Origin: Streptomyces pseudovenezuelae
Lineage (GTDB): Bacteria > Actinomycetota > Actinomycetes > Streptomycetales > Streptomycetaceae
Assembly (NCBI RefSeq): GCF_029892565.1
Contig: NZ_JARXVH010000003.1
Coordinates: 62,001 to 126,000, forward strand
Length of the DNA stretch: 64,000 nucleotides
Reading direction: 5' to 3'
Of the stretch, positions 51,339 through 59,934 are shown piece after piece. Each line of letters starts with the position of its first letter. The first letter of the stretch is position 1. The position numbers and the translations under genes are program-made. Under the pieces are notes generated by a model. The model was not told the DNA's origin, ran no database searches, and saw only the letters and a list, made by a program, of their open reading frames with translations.

Positions 51339-53371
51339 CGCTGGAGCAGCTGGTGGCGGAACTCGTAGTGCCCGTTCATCTGCCGTAGTACCTCCCGCCG
51401 TTGGGCATCCTCCATGAACGCCATCAGCCGCCGCGGAGTGTGCCCGCGCACCGCCAGCCAGCCACGGGTGGCCACGAACCGGCCCCACGAACTGGACCCG
51501 AGCGCCATCAGCCCCAGCCCGGTGGCGCTGAGCAGCGCCCCGCCGGCCGCCCCCATCAACGCCTCGACGGCGGTGGGCAGTTTGTCGATCAAGGTGACGT
51601 CGTCGAGCTGCGGGGTGCGCCTGCCGGCCTTGATGGAGCCACCGAGATAGGCACCGGTGAGCGCCCCGGCGACACCGCCGGCCAGCCAGGCGTAGAGCAC
51701 CGTGGAGCGGTCGGAACGGAGCAGCGTGGTGGGGGTGATGGCCTCCATGAGGTCGCTGGGTTCGCTGAAGTAGCGGGCGGCGGCGAACGTGATGCCGCTC
51801 AACACCCCGCCGATCACCACGTATTGAGGTCTCTCGTACAGGAACGCGACGATCACCGCACAGGCGGCACCGCCCACCACCCCGAAGCCGAGCACCCGTT
51901 GCAGCGCGTGCGAGGAGGGCGGTCGTACGGATCTCAGCCGCGGCTTGGCCCGGCGCGGATCGTCCCCGGGCACCAGCTCCACCACCAACGCGCCCACCAG
52001 CGCGGCGCCCAGCCCGATCCACAGGCCCAGCAGCGGGCGGCCGAAGAGGGCGAACAGCGCGACCGCCGGAATCGAGCAGCCGATCGCCGCGTTGACCACG
52101 GCCAGCGTCAGATGCACCCACTGCGGTACCGCCCGATGCAGTTGCCACCAGGCCAGCCGCCCGGTGCCGGGGTCGACATTGCGGGCCAGGAAGGCCAGAT
52201 GACGGCGGGCGTCCTCGACGCTGTAGTGCGGGGCCTTGTCGCGAGGCCGCAGATAGGCCTGGGTGATGAAGGCGCCGAGGAGCCGCTGCCCGATCCGTTC
52301 CTCTGCCTCGGCCTCCGCGCTCGCGTCTGGCTCGGGTCCGCCGGCCGAGAGGATCTCGCGAGGCAGCGAACCGTCCAACGACACGGCCAGGGACAGCATG
52401 AACGGCGTCTCCAGCACCCGCGCCAACGGCCCGTCCGGCCGTTCCTCCAGGGCGGCGAGCAACGGTTCCAGGACCGGCCCGGGACGGGCGGTCTCCAGCA
52501 CCCCGCGCGCCTCGTCCGCACGCAGCGGCTGCAGCCGTACGACGAGCGTCTCGCGCAGCATGCCGTCGGCGTCCAGCTCGTCGAACTCCTCGGTACGGCA
52601 GGCCAGTACGAAGGACCGCCCCTCCAACCCCGCGGCGACACCACGCAGTACGGCGGCCCGGTCGGCGGCCTGGTCCAGTCCGTCGAGCACGGGCAGCACA
52701 TGGTGCCGGACGAGCTCGGCGCAGATCAGCCGGTTGCGTGCCTTGTCGGTACTGGCCGTGTAGATGGCGGTGAGTTCGTCCGTCATCCACTCCATGAGCG
52801 GACGGGCCGGATCCCAGGACGAGACCTGGAAGATCACCGGCACCAAGTGCCCGGCCGGCTCGGCGAGTTCGAGAGTGGTCAACACACAGACGGTCGTCTT
52901 CCCGGCCCCCGGATTCCCCGTCACCACCAGCCGGGACAGCCCGCCCGCACGAACGCGCCGCGCAAAGGTCCCGGTCAACTGATTCAGCACGCCCTCCTCA
53001 GGCAGCTCGCCTGCCAGCCGCGAGAACCGCTCCGCCCCGGCCCGCCGCCGCCACCGCACCGCCATCCGCCGGTCCTCGAAAAGCCCCCGGCTCCGACTCT
53101 CGGCCGCCCACGCCTTGACCACGCTCCGCGCCAACGCCGGCACCTGCGCCGCCACCGCCTCGTCCAAGGTGCCGGACGGCCGCAGCCCGCTGTACAGCAC
53201 GGTCGTCACGATGGCGGCGACGGCGAGCACGACGGGGATGAGGGAGGCCCAGAGGTCGAGGGGCTTGAGGTCACCGCTCCTCAGCCCCTGTACGGCGACG
53301 ACGACGGTGGCCACCAGGACCGCGCCGAGGACGGAGGCGAGGGCGACCCTGAGCACGCGGCGGGTCCTCAC
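51266..53371 (-). CDS. Membrane-bound NACHT-family STAND NTPase
   Basis: A 701-residue protein. Two N-terminal helices lie at about 8-25 and 43-60. Next is a linker, then a NACHT NTPase with Walker A GNPGAGKTT (152-160), Walker B VLPVLDGLDQ (227-236) and sensor-like SFVLACRTEEFDEL. A winged-helix-like region and at least six further helices (about 425-610) follow, then a soluble tail (YEFRHQLLQRHLAE). Bacterial NACHT proteins include antiphage sensors, but this integral membrane Streptomyces type is uncharacterised. Its GTG overlaps the stop of the prenyl-synthase-like gene (GTGA). Confidence 0.82.
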   Translation of the reverse strand: MRTRRVLRVALASVLGAVLVATVVVAVQGLRSGDLKPLDLWASLIPVVLAVAAIVTTVLYSGLRPSGTLDEAVAAQVPALARSVVKAWAAESRSRGLFEDRRMAVRWRRRAGAERFSRLAGELPEEGVLNQLTGTFARRVRAGGLSRLVVTGNPGAGKTTVCVLTTLELAEPAGHLVPVIFQVSSWDPARPLMEWMTDELTAIYTASTDKARNRLICAELVRHHVLPVLDGLDQAADRAAVLRGVAAGLEGRSFVLACRTEEFDELDADGMLRETLVVRLQPLRADEARGVLETARPGPVLEPLLAALEERPDGPLARVLETPFMLSLAVSLDGSLPREILSAGGPEPDASAEAEAEERIGQRLLGAFITQAYLRPRDKAPHYSVEDARRHLAFLARNVDPGTGRLAWWQLHRAVPQWVHLTLAVVNAAIGCSIPAVALFALFGRPLLGLWIGLGAALVGALVVELVPGDDPRRAKPRLRSVRPPSSHALQRVLGFGVVGGAACAVIVAFLYERPQYVVIGGVLSGITFAAARYFSEPSDLMEAITPTTLLRSDRSTVLYAWLAGGVAGALTGAYLGGSIKAGRRTPQLDDVTLIDKLPTAVEALMGAAGGALLSATGLGLMALGSSSWGRFVATRGWLAVRGHTPRRLMAFMEDAQRREVLRQMNGHYEFRHQLLQRHLAEPARAVASTADTNTGPDSTQ

Positions 53372-54357
53372 GACCCGGCCTCCGATCTGCCGACGGCCGG
53401 CGGAAGGGCGTCCGCGCTGCGGGCGAAGACGGTCAGCACGGCGGACCTCCCGGCGGCGCGGCGCGTCAGCGGGCCGAGGACGGGGAGATGGCGGCCGACC
53501 CACGCCTTGAGGAGCAGGAAGTAGAGCATCCCGCAGTACGTCCGGGCGGGCCGTCTGCCGTAACAGGCCACCAACCGCGGTCGCATGCCCCGCAACCGCT
53601 CCGCGATATGCGTCAGGTTGACCACGCCGAGGGTGGCGAGGGTGGCGACACCGTGCGCCCGGTCGGGGCCGACGTCCATGTAGTCGTCGAGGGACTGGAG
53701 AGCCTCCCCCAGATCCAGGGCGAGTTCGCGTTCGGCGGGCTCAAGTCCGGGTTTGACGATGCTGCACAGAATCAGATGGGCCGAACTGCCCTTGCCCCGG
53801 GTGATCTTCTCCAGCACATCGACGGGAACATCCACCTCACGCTGCCGTCGCGACAGAACCTGGAACTCGTGCAACGAGGCGATCGCCGCGAACACGTCCT
53901 CGCCGGGGGTGTATCCGAGCCTGCGCTCCAGCTCGCGCACCAGCCGCCCGAGAAGCAACTCGGCGTCCGTACCCGCCGTGAACGGCCGGTTGCCCATCAA
54001 GTCGGCGAGCCGTGCATCGGCGGACGGATCGGTCTCCCCGTCGATGAGGTCGTCGTAGAGCCGGGTCACCGCACCGGCCAGCACAGCGACATCCAACGGC
54101 AAGGCACGCCCGGTCAGCCGGCCATAACCGAGCATGGCCAGCCCGAACTTCACACTCATCGCCCGCAACGACCGCTCGGCCCGCTCCCGCTCGCCCGGTT
54201 CGGCAAGGCTCTCGACCACAAGCGGGCGGACGACCTGCTCGTACGCCCCACCGAGCCCGTCCAGCGACCGATACGCACCCACGACGGTCGACGGCAACCC
54301 CACAGCCATCCCCACCGACCGAAAGAGCGCACCGACCTCCACAAACCCCTGGCCCAT
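53368..54357 (-). CDS. Trans-prenyl-synthase-like class I isoprenoid protein
   Basis: A 329-residue all-helical protein with two Asp-rich motifs in prenyl diphosphate synthase positions: DDLID (102-106) and GEALQSLDDYMDV (217-229, compare GxxxQxxDDxxD). Between them is ITRGKGSSAHLI, where KT normally lies. The usual N-terminal GKxxR/P substrate motif and the RR after the first motif are not evident, so it may be a diverged synthase or terpene-type enzyme. The ATG at 54357 follows GGGGGGAG. It is coupled to the NACHT gene; a P450 fragment lies upstream on the same strand. Confidence 0.75.
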   Translation of the reverse strand: MGQGFVEVGALFRSVGMAVGLPSTVVGAYRSLDGLGGAYEQVVRPLVVESLAEPGERERAERSLRAMSVKFGLAMLGYGRLTGRALPLDVAVLAGAVTRLYDDLIDGETDPSADARLADLMGNRPFTAGTDAELLLGRLVRELERRLGYTPGEDVFAAIASLHEFQVLSRRQREVDVPVDVLEKITRGKGSSAHLILCSIVKPGLEPAERELALDLGEALQSLDDYMDVGPDRAHGVATLATLGVVNLTHIAERLRGMRPRLVACYGRRPARTYCGMLYFLLLKAWVGRHLPVLGPLTRRAAGRSAVLTVFARSADALPPAVGRSEAGS

Positions 54358-54443
54358 CCGCACTCCCCCCGGCCCGTGCCATCCGAGCGTGACACAAGGG
54401 TGAGCAGACGGTAAATACCTCGACTGTTGCGGGTGGGTGCGGG

Positions 54444-54752
54444 TCACCCGGACTGTCGCCCGGCCGCCTTCGGAGCCCGCCTCCCGATCTTCAGAAGGAG
54501 CCGACGCGGGTAGTAGATGGTCGCCAAGGACGCCGCCCGGAGGTCCGAACCGGGGACGCGGTCGAAGCGCCACCTCCGAACCATCGTCGCCAGGGCTATC
54601 ACCATCTCAGCCATGGCGAAGTTGTCGCCTACGCACTTACGGGCACCGCCGCCGAACGAGGCGAACGAGCCACGCGGCACGGCAGGCGTCCGGCCCGGAA
54701 GCCAGCGATCCGGGTCGAACCTCTCCGGGTCGTCGAACGCGTCCCATCCGGA
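54444..54752 (-). pseudogene. Cytochrome P450, 3' fragment only
   Basis: The C-terminal ~100 residues of a P450: the meander WDAFDDPERFDPDRW, the heme-binding loop FASFGGGARKCVGD with its cysteine ligand, then the L helix NFAMAEMVIALATMV and beta strands to a normal stop. The first ~75 percent of the gene, including the I helix and ExxR, is absent. Reading upstream, the frame runs into the T-rich tail of the tRNA terminator and then a TGA at 54771-54773. The breakpoint coincides with the attachment-site region. Confidence 0.88.
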
Positions 54753-54754
54753 AA

Positions 54755-54797
54755 AAGCAAAAGCCCCAGGTCACGGCGAGTGAGAATCCTGGGGCTT
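54755..54797 (-). terminator. Terminator of the tRNA-Thr locus
   Basis: On the minus strand AGCCCCAGG and CCTGGGGCT form a 9-bp stem followed by TTTTGCTTTTT. It lies directly downstream of the tRNA fragment and ends at the P450 breakpoint. Confidence 0.75.
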
Positions 54798-54803
54798 CGG
54801 CAG

Positions 54804-54846
54804 AGCCGCCTTCGGGATTCGAACCCGAGACCTACGCATTACGAGC
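54804..54846 (-). other. Element attachment site (tRNA-Thr(CGT) 3' fragment)
   Basis: Read on the minus strand, this is the 3' half of a tRNA: anticodon loop CTCGTAA (anticodon CGT), variable loop, T arm with GGGTTCGAATCCC, and acceptor strand AGGCGGC with discriminator T. The bases upstream do not form a D arm or the left anticodon stem, so it is not a complete tRNA. This is the signature left by integration of an element into a tRNA 3' end. The intact, regenerated tRNA should lie at the other boundary, beyond 64000. Confidence 0.85.
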
Positions 54847-54847
54847 T

Positions 54848-55814
54848 GTCCGATGTTGGTCCGCAGTGGTCCACGGAAGTCCGCCGATGGGTCCGCGGTG
54901 CAGGTCAGGCACCATGTCGGACGTCCACGGACGAACGCGTACCGCACTGGATTGACCAGCAATCGAGACTAGAACTGAGACTGGCTCCACCCGTACAGCG
55001 CCCCTCCGACCAGAAGCGCAGGCGGCAGATTTGCAGCGGGCCGCTCCCAGCCGACCTGACCTGCCATGAAGAGGAGCGGAGCGCCCCTGGGGGACACCCG
55101 AGGGAACGCGCATCACGCGGCCCCCAACGCGTTCTGTCGACCACCACGATTCGCCACCTTTCGCCACCCCTGCGCGGCTCTGACCAGGTACTGAAGCGAA
55201 CGCCACCTCTCGCGCCATGCCCTTCACTATGGGGTTTCGCCACGGTTTTGGATCATGAAGGTGATTCCGATGCTTGAAGCTGTTGATGACTTGGGGTTTC
55301 CTCTTCATGGAGCCGAAAGGCACCTACGACGCATGGACGCCTGGCTCCGGGCAGCTCCCCGGAGCCAGGCTCACATGCGGGTTACGGGCGGGTCCGGCCG
55401 ACTACACAGCGGTCGGGCTCGCCTGCCACCCAACCAACCGTCCGGAACGCCTCTGATGCATCACGCAAAGTGCTCGATGCACCCCGCGATGGCAGTGACC
55501 GCAGTCAGGAACAAGGCCACAAGCTGAATCCAGTCCGGTAACTGGCTGCGCCTGCGGCACCATGCCCGCTTTGTCGATCGCTCCATCTGATCCGATCTCC
55601 CATCTCTCAGTGATCCCAACAGAGTTGGGGCCCGCCCGGTTCAGGCAGGCGATCGAGGAGAGAGGCATCGAACCCTCAAGAAGGTAACTGGCGCGCCAGT
55701 GGCGCACGTGCCGGTTCAAGGGTGGCGAATGCTGGCGAACTCCCGCTCGTCAACTTCCCGCGGCGCACGGCAGCGCCATCTCCGCTGTCAGTGCCCTGCT
55801 TTACGGTGTCGTCC
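54848..55814. other. Left end of the integrated element, non-coding or weakly coding
   Basis: About 970 bases with no confident gene. It contains GTCCGC at 54859, 54879 and 54891 and GTCCACGGA at 54869 and 54923, possible integrase arm sites. CGCCACC/G occurs four times at 55152, 55162, 55201 and 55239. A 41-codon frame at 55562-55687 (ends RQAIEERGIEPSRR) has no ribosome-binding site. A TGGCGCGCCA palindrome lies near 55690. Confidence 0.4.
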
Positions 55815-57491
55815 ATGGCACCTTCGGAGATCACTCGTGCAGGCATCTTGCAGGCGATTGCGGAGCACGACCGACTCGGCCCAGAAGCGTTCCGGGCTAC
55901 GTACGGCTTCCACGCCGCGGCGGCCTACTTCCTTGAGCACGATGGCAACTTGTACGACTCGAAGGCCATAGCTGGAGTGGCTCACCTGTACGACTTCGGT
56001 GTAGCCCTCAAGCCCTCATCCCCAGGGTTTAGTGGCGGCCTCAAGCACGCGGTGGCTTGGTTGAGACGGGAGGGCTTCACCATCGTTGAGCCCCCCAAGA
56101 CCTTCCGTCGTCGGGTAGGAGACGTGCGGCCTGCCCGTCGTGAGACGGGCCCAGCGATGCACCGCCCCATTCTTCTCCTGTGGGCAATCGGGCAGGCCAT
56201 CGCTGGAGCTCCTCGCATGCAGCCGTGGTCAACCACCCGTGATGCCGTTACGCCGCTCATGGCGAAGTACAGTCACGTCGAAGACGCAGCGGACGGCATC
56301 CGGTACCCGTTCTGGGCTCTGATGCGCGATGAGCTCTGGATCGTTGAACGCGAACAGGAACTGAGCCTCACTAGCCGAGGACGCCGCCCCACCTTGGAGT
56401 CCCTGAACACGATCGACCCATCAGGTGGCCTCCGTGAGGACGACTACGACCTGATCCGCTCGCACCCGGAAGCCGCGGCTTCCGTGGCAGCCAGCCTGAT
56501 CCTTCGCTACTTCCACCCCTTGCCCTCGGACTTGTTGGAAGACTTCGGCCTTCACAACTTGCTCGCCGGCAGGTGGCCAGACGCTCTGCGCCCTCTACTC
56601 GGTGAGACCTTCAAAGACCGAGACGCCATCTGGCGCACCTACGGCGGCCAGAAGATGGCAGGCATCGGCTGCCTCGCCGACGGCATTCTGAGCGCCTTCT
56701 CAGACGACAAGGGCCCCTACGCCGACGGACGCATCCCGGACACAGACTGGATCGCCTACGTCGGCGATGGCCTCTCTGGCGACCAGAAGCTCACCGATGG
56801 CAACGAACTCATGGCCGAGCACCAAGTCGCAGGCCGTCCACTGCGCTACTGGCACAAGCCATTTCAGGGGCAGTTCAGCTTTGAAGCGTGGGTTGTGATC
56901 GTGCAACGTCGGCTGCGTTGGGGCATTGGAGCCGACAAGCAGCCTCGCCGGGAGTTCGTCTGGGTACTGGCCCCTGTCCCTTCCCCCGAGCGTGGCACGT
57001 GGTCGCTGGAGGTTCTGGAGGCGCTGGACGCCGATACGGGTGAACTGCACGATGACACGGGCGACTACCTGCCGGACGACCTCGAACCCGGGGCACACGA
57101 CTCTGGGGAGAGTGACGAAGATGCATACCGGCGCCTGGCCCAGAAAGCGGAGGCGAATGCCAAGAAGCGGGGTCAACTCAAGAAGCCGACTCTTGCTGAC
57201 ATCTACGTCCGCGACCCCAGCGCGAGAGCAGCAGTTCTCAAGCGCAGCAAGGGCAAGTGCGAGAGTCCTGAGTGCTCCGGCCATCCCACCGAGCGAACGA
57301 CAGCCGGCCTGCCCATCTTGCAGGTCGACCACGTTCGAGATCTGGCCAAGGGCGGACCAGACGTCCCTTGGAACATGATCGCCCTGTGCCCGAACTGCCA
57401 CGCCCTCAAGACCTACGGCGAGCACAGAGAGAAGCTTCGACGCCTCCTGGCAACTACCGCTCGCCGCCTCCATGAGCAGATGACCTACTGA
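55815..57491 (+). CDS. ScoMcrA-like type IV restriction endonuclease
   Basis: A 558-residue protein resembling Streptomyces ScoMcrA, which cleaves near phosphorothioated or 5-methylcytosine DNA. The N-terminal domain (about 3-80, ITRAGILQAIAEHDRLGPEAFRATYGF) and a middle sulfur-binding-like domain (about 105-250) precede an SRA-like region. The C-terminal HNH nuclease has paired cysteines CESPEC (482-487) and CPNC (525-528), with catalytic DH at 505-506 and Asn near 520. I use the ATG at 55815, as the 31 residues before it look non-homologous. It would exclude modified foreign DNA from hosts of this element. Confidence 0.85.
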   Translation: MAPSEITRAGILQAIAEHDRLGPEAFRATYGFHAAAAYFLEHDGNLYDSKAIAGVAHLYDFGVALKPSSPGFSGGLKHAVAWLRREGFTIVEPPKTFRRRVGDVRPARRETGPAMHRPILLLWAIGQAIAGAPRMQPWSTTRDAVTPLMAKYSHVEDAADGIRYPFWALMRDELWIVEREQELSLTSRGRRPTLESLNTIDPSGGLREDDYDLIRSHPEAAASVAASLILRYFHPLPSDLLEDFGLHNLLAGRWPDALRPLLGETFKDRDAIWRTYGGQKMAGIGCLADGILSAFSDDKGPYADGRIPDTDWIAYVGDGLSGDQKLTDGNELMAEHQVAGRPLRYWHKPFQGQFSFEAWVVIVQRRLRWGIGADKQPRREFVWVLAPVPSPERGTWSLEVLEALDADTGELHDDTGDYLPDDLEPGAHDSGESDEDAYRRLAQKAEANAKKRGQLKKPTLADIYVRDPSARAAVLKRSKGKCESPECSGHPTERTTAGLPILQVDHVRDLAKGGPDVPWNMIALCPNCHALKTYGEHREKLRRLLATTARRLHEQMTY

Positions 57492-57894
57492 CTCCCGCGG
57501 CCTGGCGCCTACTCCTTGGTCGCAGATCGGCAGGAACGGCTTTCAAGACCGGTACTAAAGTCGGCCTCACCTCGCCTCTGACCTGCGCGAACGTCAGACT
57601 AGGTCTCTCGAATACGTGGCCTGGCCCACACATGACCCACAGTTAAAAGCATTCGACACCTGCTCGCAGTGACCGTCTGCCGCCTGCACTCAGAGGCTCA
57701 TGACTAGCGGGACGGCATGGCAAGCCTCTGGCCGCGAGCTGTGCGACATGTGTCAGACGGGTCACCAGGTCCTTCGCGCCTTTTGCCTTCCAGACGGTGG
57801 AGAAGACATCGCTGAACCCCTTACTCTGGGATAGTACTTCGTGTCAACGGAACAGATCCTTCGAACAGTGATCTTTGAGTAGAAGGAGCAACAA
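57492..57894. other. Intergenic, promoter region of the DprA-like gene
   Basis: 403 bases of lower GC than the chromosome. It ends in a strong AGAAGGAG ribosome-binding site for the DprA-like GTG. A minus-strand 100-codon frame (57762-58064) overlaps the real gene and shows no family signal. Confidence 0.4.
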
Positions 57895-58842
57895 GTGATC
57901 ACCGAAGCCCAGATGCGACTATTGGCGCTTTGCTCGATTCGAGTGGATGGCAAAAGCGTCGACTGGTCCCTCATCGCCCGATGCGCCCTCAGGGGGCACC
58001 TCGATTCCCTCTGCGAAGGGATCATCCCCGAGGAGACCCCATCGGCAAGGAAGTCTCTACCCATCCTGCGTCACGGCCTCCGTTCCCCCCTTAGCGATCA
58101 CACCTCGCGTATCGACGATGAGCTTCGCTTGGCAGAGAAATCCGGCGCCCGGCTAACCACCGTGCTAGACGATGAATACCCAGAGAATCTTCGGCACGTC
58201 CAAGACCTGCCACCGTTCTTGTTCTTCCGAGGAAACCTGAATGACGAGGCCGATAGGAACTCTGTGGCAGTAGTCGGCACTCGGGATGCCTCAGATATCG
58301 GACTAGCGCGAGCCAAAAGGGTGGCACGAGAGTTGGGCGAGGCAGGTTTCATCATCTCATCTGGCCTAGCGCGGGGCATCGACACGGCTGCCCATGAGAC
58401 GGCTCTTCATTTCGGGCGGCGAACTCTTGCCGTCCTGGGGACGGGAATCACCCAATGCTATCCCAAGGAGAATGCCGGGCTGCTAGAGGAAATTGCACAA
58501 TCAGGGGCCGTACTCTCTCAGTTCTGGCCGTCTCGCTCCCCCGGAAGGGACACATTCCCCAGGAGGAATCACGTCACGTCTGGCATTAGCTTGGGAAGCG
58601 TAGTTATCGAAGCCTCACGAACATCTGGGGCAAAGATGCAAGCACGAGTCGCTGCTGAGCAAGGACGGCACGTTCTACTGCTGCGTTCACTAGTGGACAC
58701 ACAAGACTGGGCACTAAAGATGGTGGAGTCTGGACGGGCAACCGCAGTTGACAGCAGCACCCAGATAATCGAACACCTGCGCGGCCCTGTTGCGCCTCGC
58801 CGCGAACCCCTTACGGAGCAGTTGCACCTCGACGTAGAGTGA
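57895..58842 (+). CDS. DprA-like protein (PsyrA-type antitoxin candidate)
   Basis: A 315-residue DprA/Smf-family Rossmann protein: SVAVVGTRDASDIG (123-136), SGLARGIDTAAHE (156-168), GTGITQCYPKEN (182-193), FPRRNHVTSGISLGSVVIEASRTSGAK (221-247). The winged-helix tail of housekeeping DprA is missing. DprA loads RecA on single strands in transformation, but next to a phosphoribosyltransferase it matches the two-gene PsyrTA toxin-antitoxin layout, where the DprA-like partner is the antitoxin. The GTG at 57895 has AGAAGGAG. Codon use is clearly less GC-rich than the chromosome, indicating recent transfer. Confidence 0.83.
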   Translation: MITEAQMRLLALCSIRVDGKSVDWSLIARCALRGHLDSLCEGIIPEETPSARKSLPILRHGLRSPLSDHTSRIDDELRLAEKSGARLTTVLDDEYPENLRHVQDLPPFLFFRGNLNDEADRNSVAVVGTRDASDIGLARAKRVARELGEAGFIISSGLARGIDTAAHETALHFGRRTLAVLGTGITQCYPKENAGLLEEIAQSGAVLSQFWPSRSPGRDTFPRRNHVTSGISLGSVVIEASRTSGAKMQARVAAEQGRHVLLLRSLVDTQDWALKMVESGRATAVDSSTQIIEHLRGPVAPRREPLTEQLHLDVE

Positions 58843-58890
58843 TCCAGAGTGCTCTCCCTGTAGTTATCTCGGGGTCCAAGGGGTTCATCT

Positions 58891-59709
58891 GTGTCATATC
58901 GCCGCTTCATGCGTCCAAGTCGCGCGACACGCACTATAGGTCAGTGGGTAGCGTGGCTGAAGAGCCAGAACTGCACCCCCTCCGTCACTCCAGCGGAGGT
59001 TGGAGTCTGTTCGATGTGCCTAGGTCCCACACCTATAGGTCCGCAAGGCACGCACTATGCGCGATGCTTTGCATGCAACAACGGAAGATACTCTACAGTC
59101 CTCGATGGCTTTGTCCCCATCTGCTACTCAGTCAACGAGGGGCTCGAAGGAGCTATATGGCGGGCCAAGAATGACGATCTAAACGGTTGGCTTCAGTTAC
59201 CTCTGGCTTCTCTGCTATGGACCTTTCTAAACAACCACCTTGAGTGCATTGAGAATGCATATGGCGGAAAATTCGATATAGGTGTCACTGTACCCTCATC
59301 TAAGGAGCGGAACGGCGTAAATCACCTGGACGCACTTCTGTCACGCATAGAGAAGTGGCCTATTAATTGGAAGCAAGGGGTACTGGTCAAAAATCGCAAC
59401 GAGCCCGCCGCTGAGAGACGTCAGCGAATAGTCACCGATCTTTTCACCGCTGATCAGAGTGTTAACGGCAAGCGAGTTCTCCTCCTGGATGACACTTTCA
59501 CGTCTGGTGGCAGTATGGCCAGCGCCGCCTACGCCTTGCATGAGGCCGGCGCAACAAGCGTTGTCGGGATTGCATTCGGCCGACAACTTAATGCGAGTCG
59601 CGAAGAGGCACGGGAGCTCATATCGGAGCTTCCACAGCGTCCACTCGACCTAGATACTTGCCCAGTACACGACCTATCTGACATCGACCTCTTCTTTATG
59701 CGCGGTTAA
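58891..59709 (+). CDS. ComF-like phosphoribosyltransferase (PsyrT-type toxin candidate)
   Basis: A 272-residue protein with an N-terminal four-cysteine zinc-finger-like motif (CSMC at 40-43, CFAC at 59-62). A type I phosphoribosyltransferase domain has its PRPP loop at VLLLDDTFTSGGSM (196-209). It resembles ComF but lacks a competence operon. Paired with the upstream DprA-like gene, 48 bases away, it fits the PsyrTA family, in which this protein is the toxin. Codon 103 is TTA (59197-59199), rare in Streptomyces and dependent on the bldA tRNA. GTG start at 58891; low GC. Toxicity is inferred, not shown. Confidence 0.78.
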   Translation: MSYRRFMRPSRATRTIGQWVAWLKSQNCTPSVTPAEVGVCSMCLGPTPIGPQGTHYARCFACNNGRYSTVLDGFVPICYSVNEGLEGAIWRAKNDDLNGWLQLPLASLLWTFLNNHLECIENAYGGKFDIGVTVPSSKERNGVNHLDALLSRIEKWPINWKQGVLVKNRNEPAAERRQRIVTDLFTADQSVNGKRVLLLDDTFTSGGSMASAAYALHEAGATSVVGIAFGRQLNASREEARELISELPQRPLDLDTCPVHDLSDIDLFFMRG

Positions 59710-59934
59710 TTTCGCCTGCCGGGAACCGCTAGTCGGCGCACACAGTACCTGCCACGGCGCCGTTATCGCCTTCATCTTTGCCTTGATTACCCGTACATCG
59801 CGCGATCGTCGAATAACATGCAAGCCGCGCAACGCTTAACCGCTCGTCCTCGAACAGCTTGCCGACGGGAAGTGATAGCCGAGGTAATGAGCAGTTGGGT
59901 ACGTCGCTGGATCGATCCGGCGGTCGCACCAAAG

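Noticed and set aside
54797..54900. Complete tRNA-Thr gene
   Set aside because: Sequence upstream of the anticodon loop does not form the left anticodon stem, D arm or 5' acceptor strand. It is only a 3' fragment.
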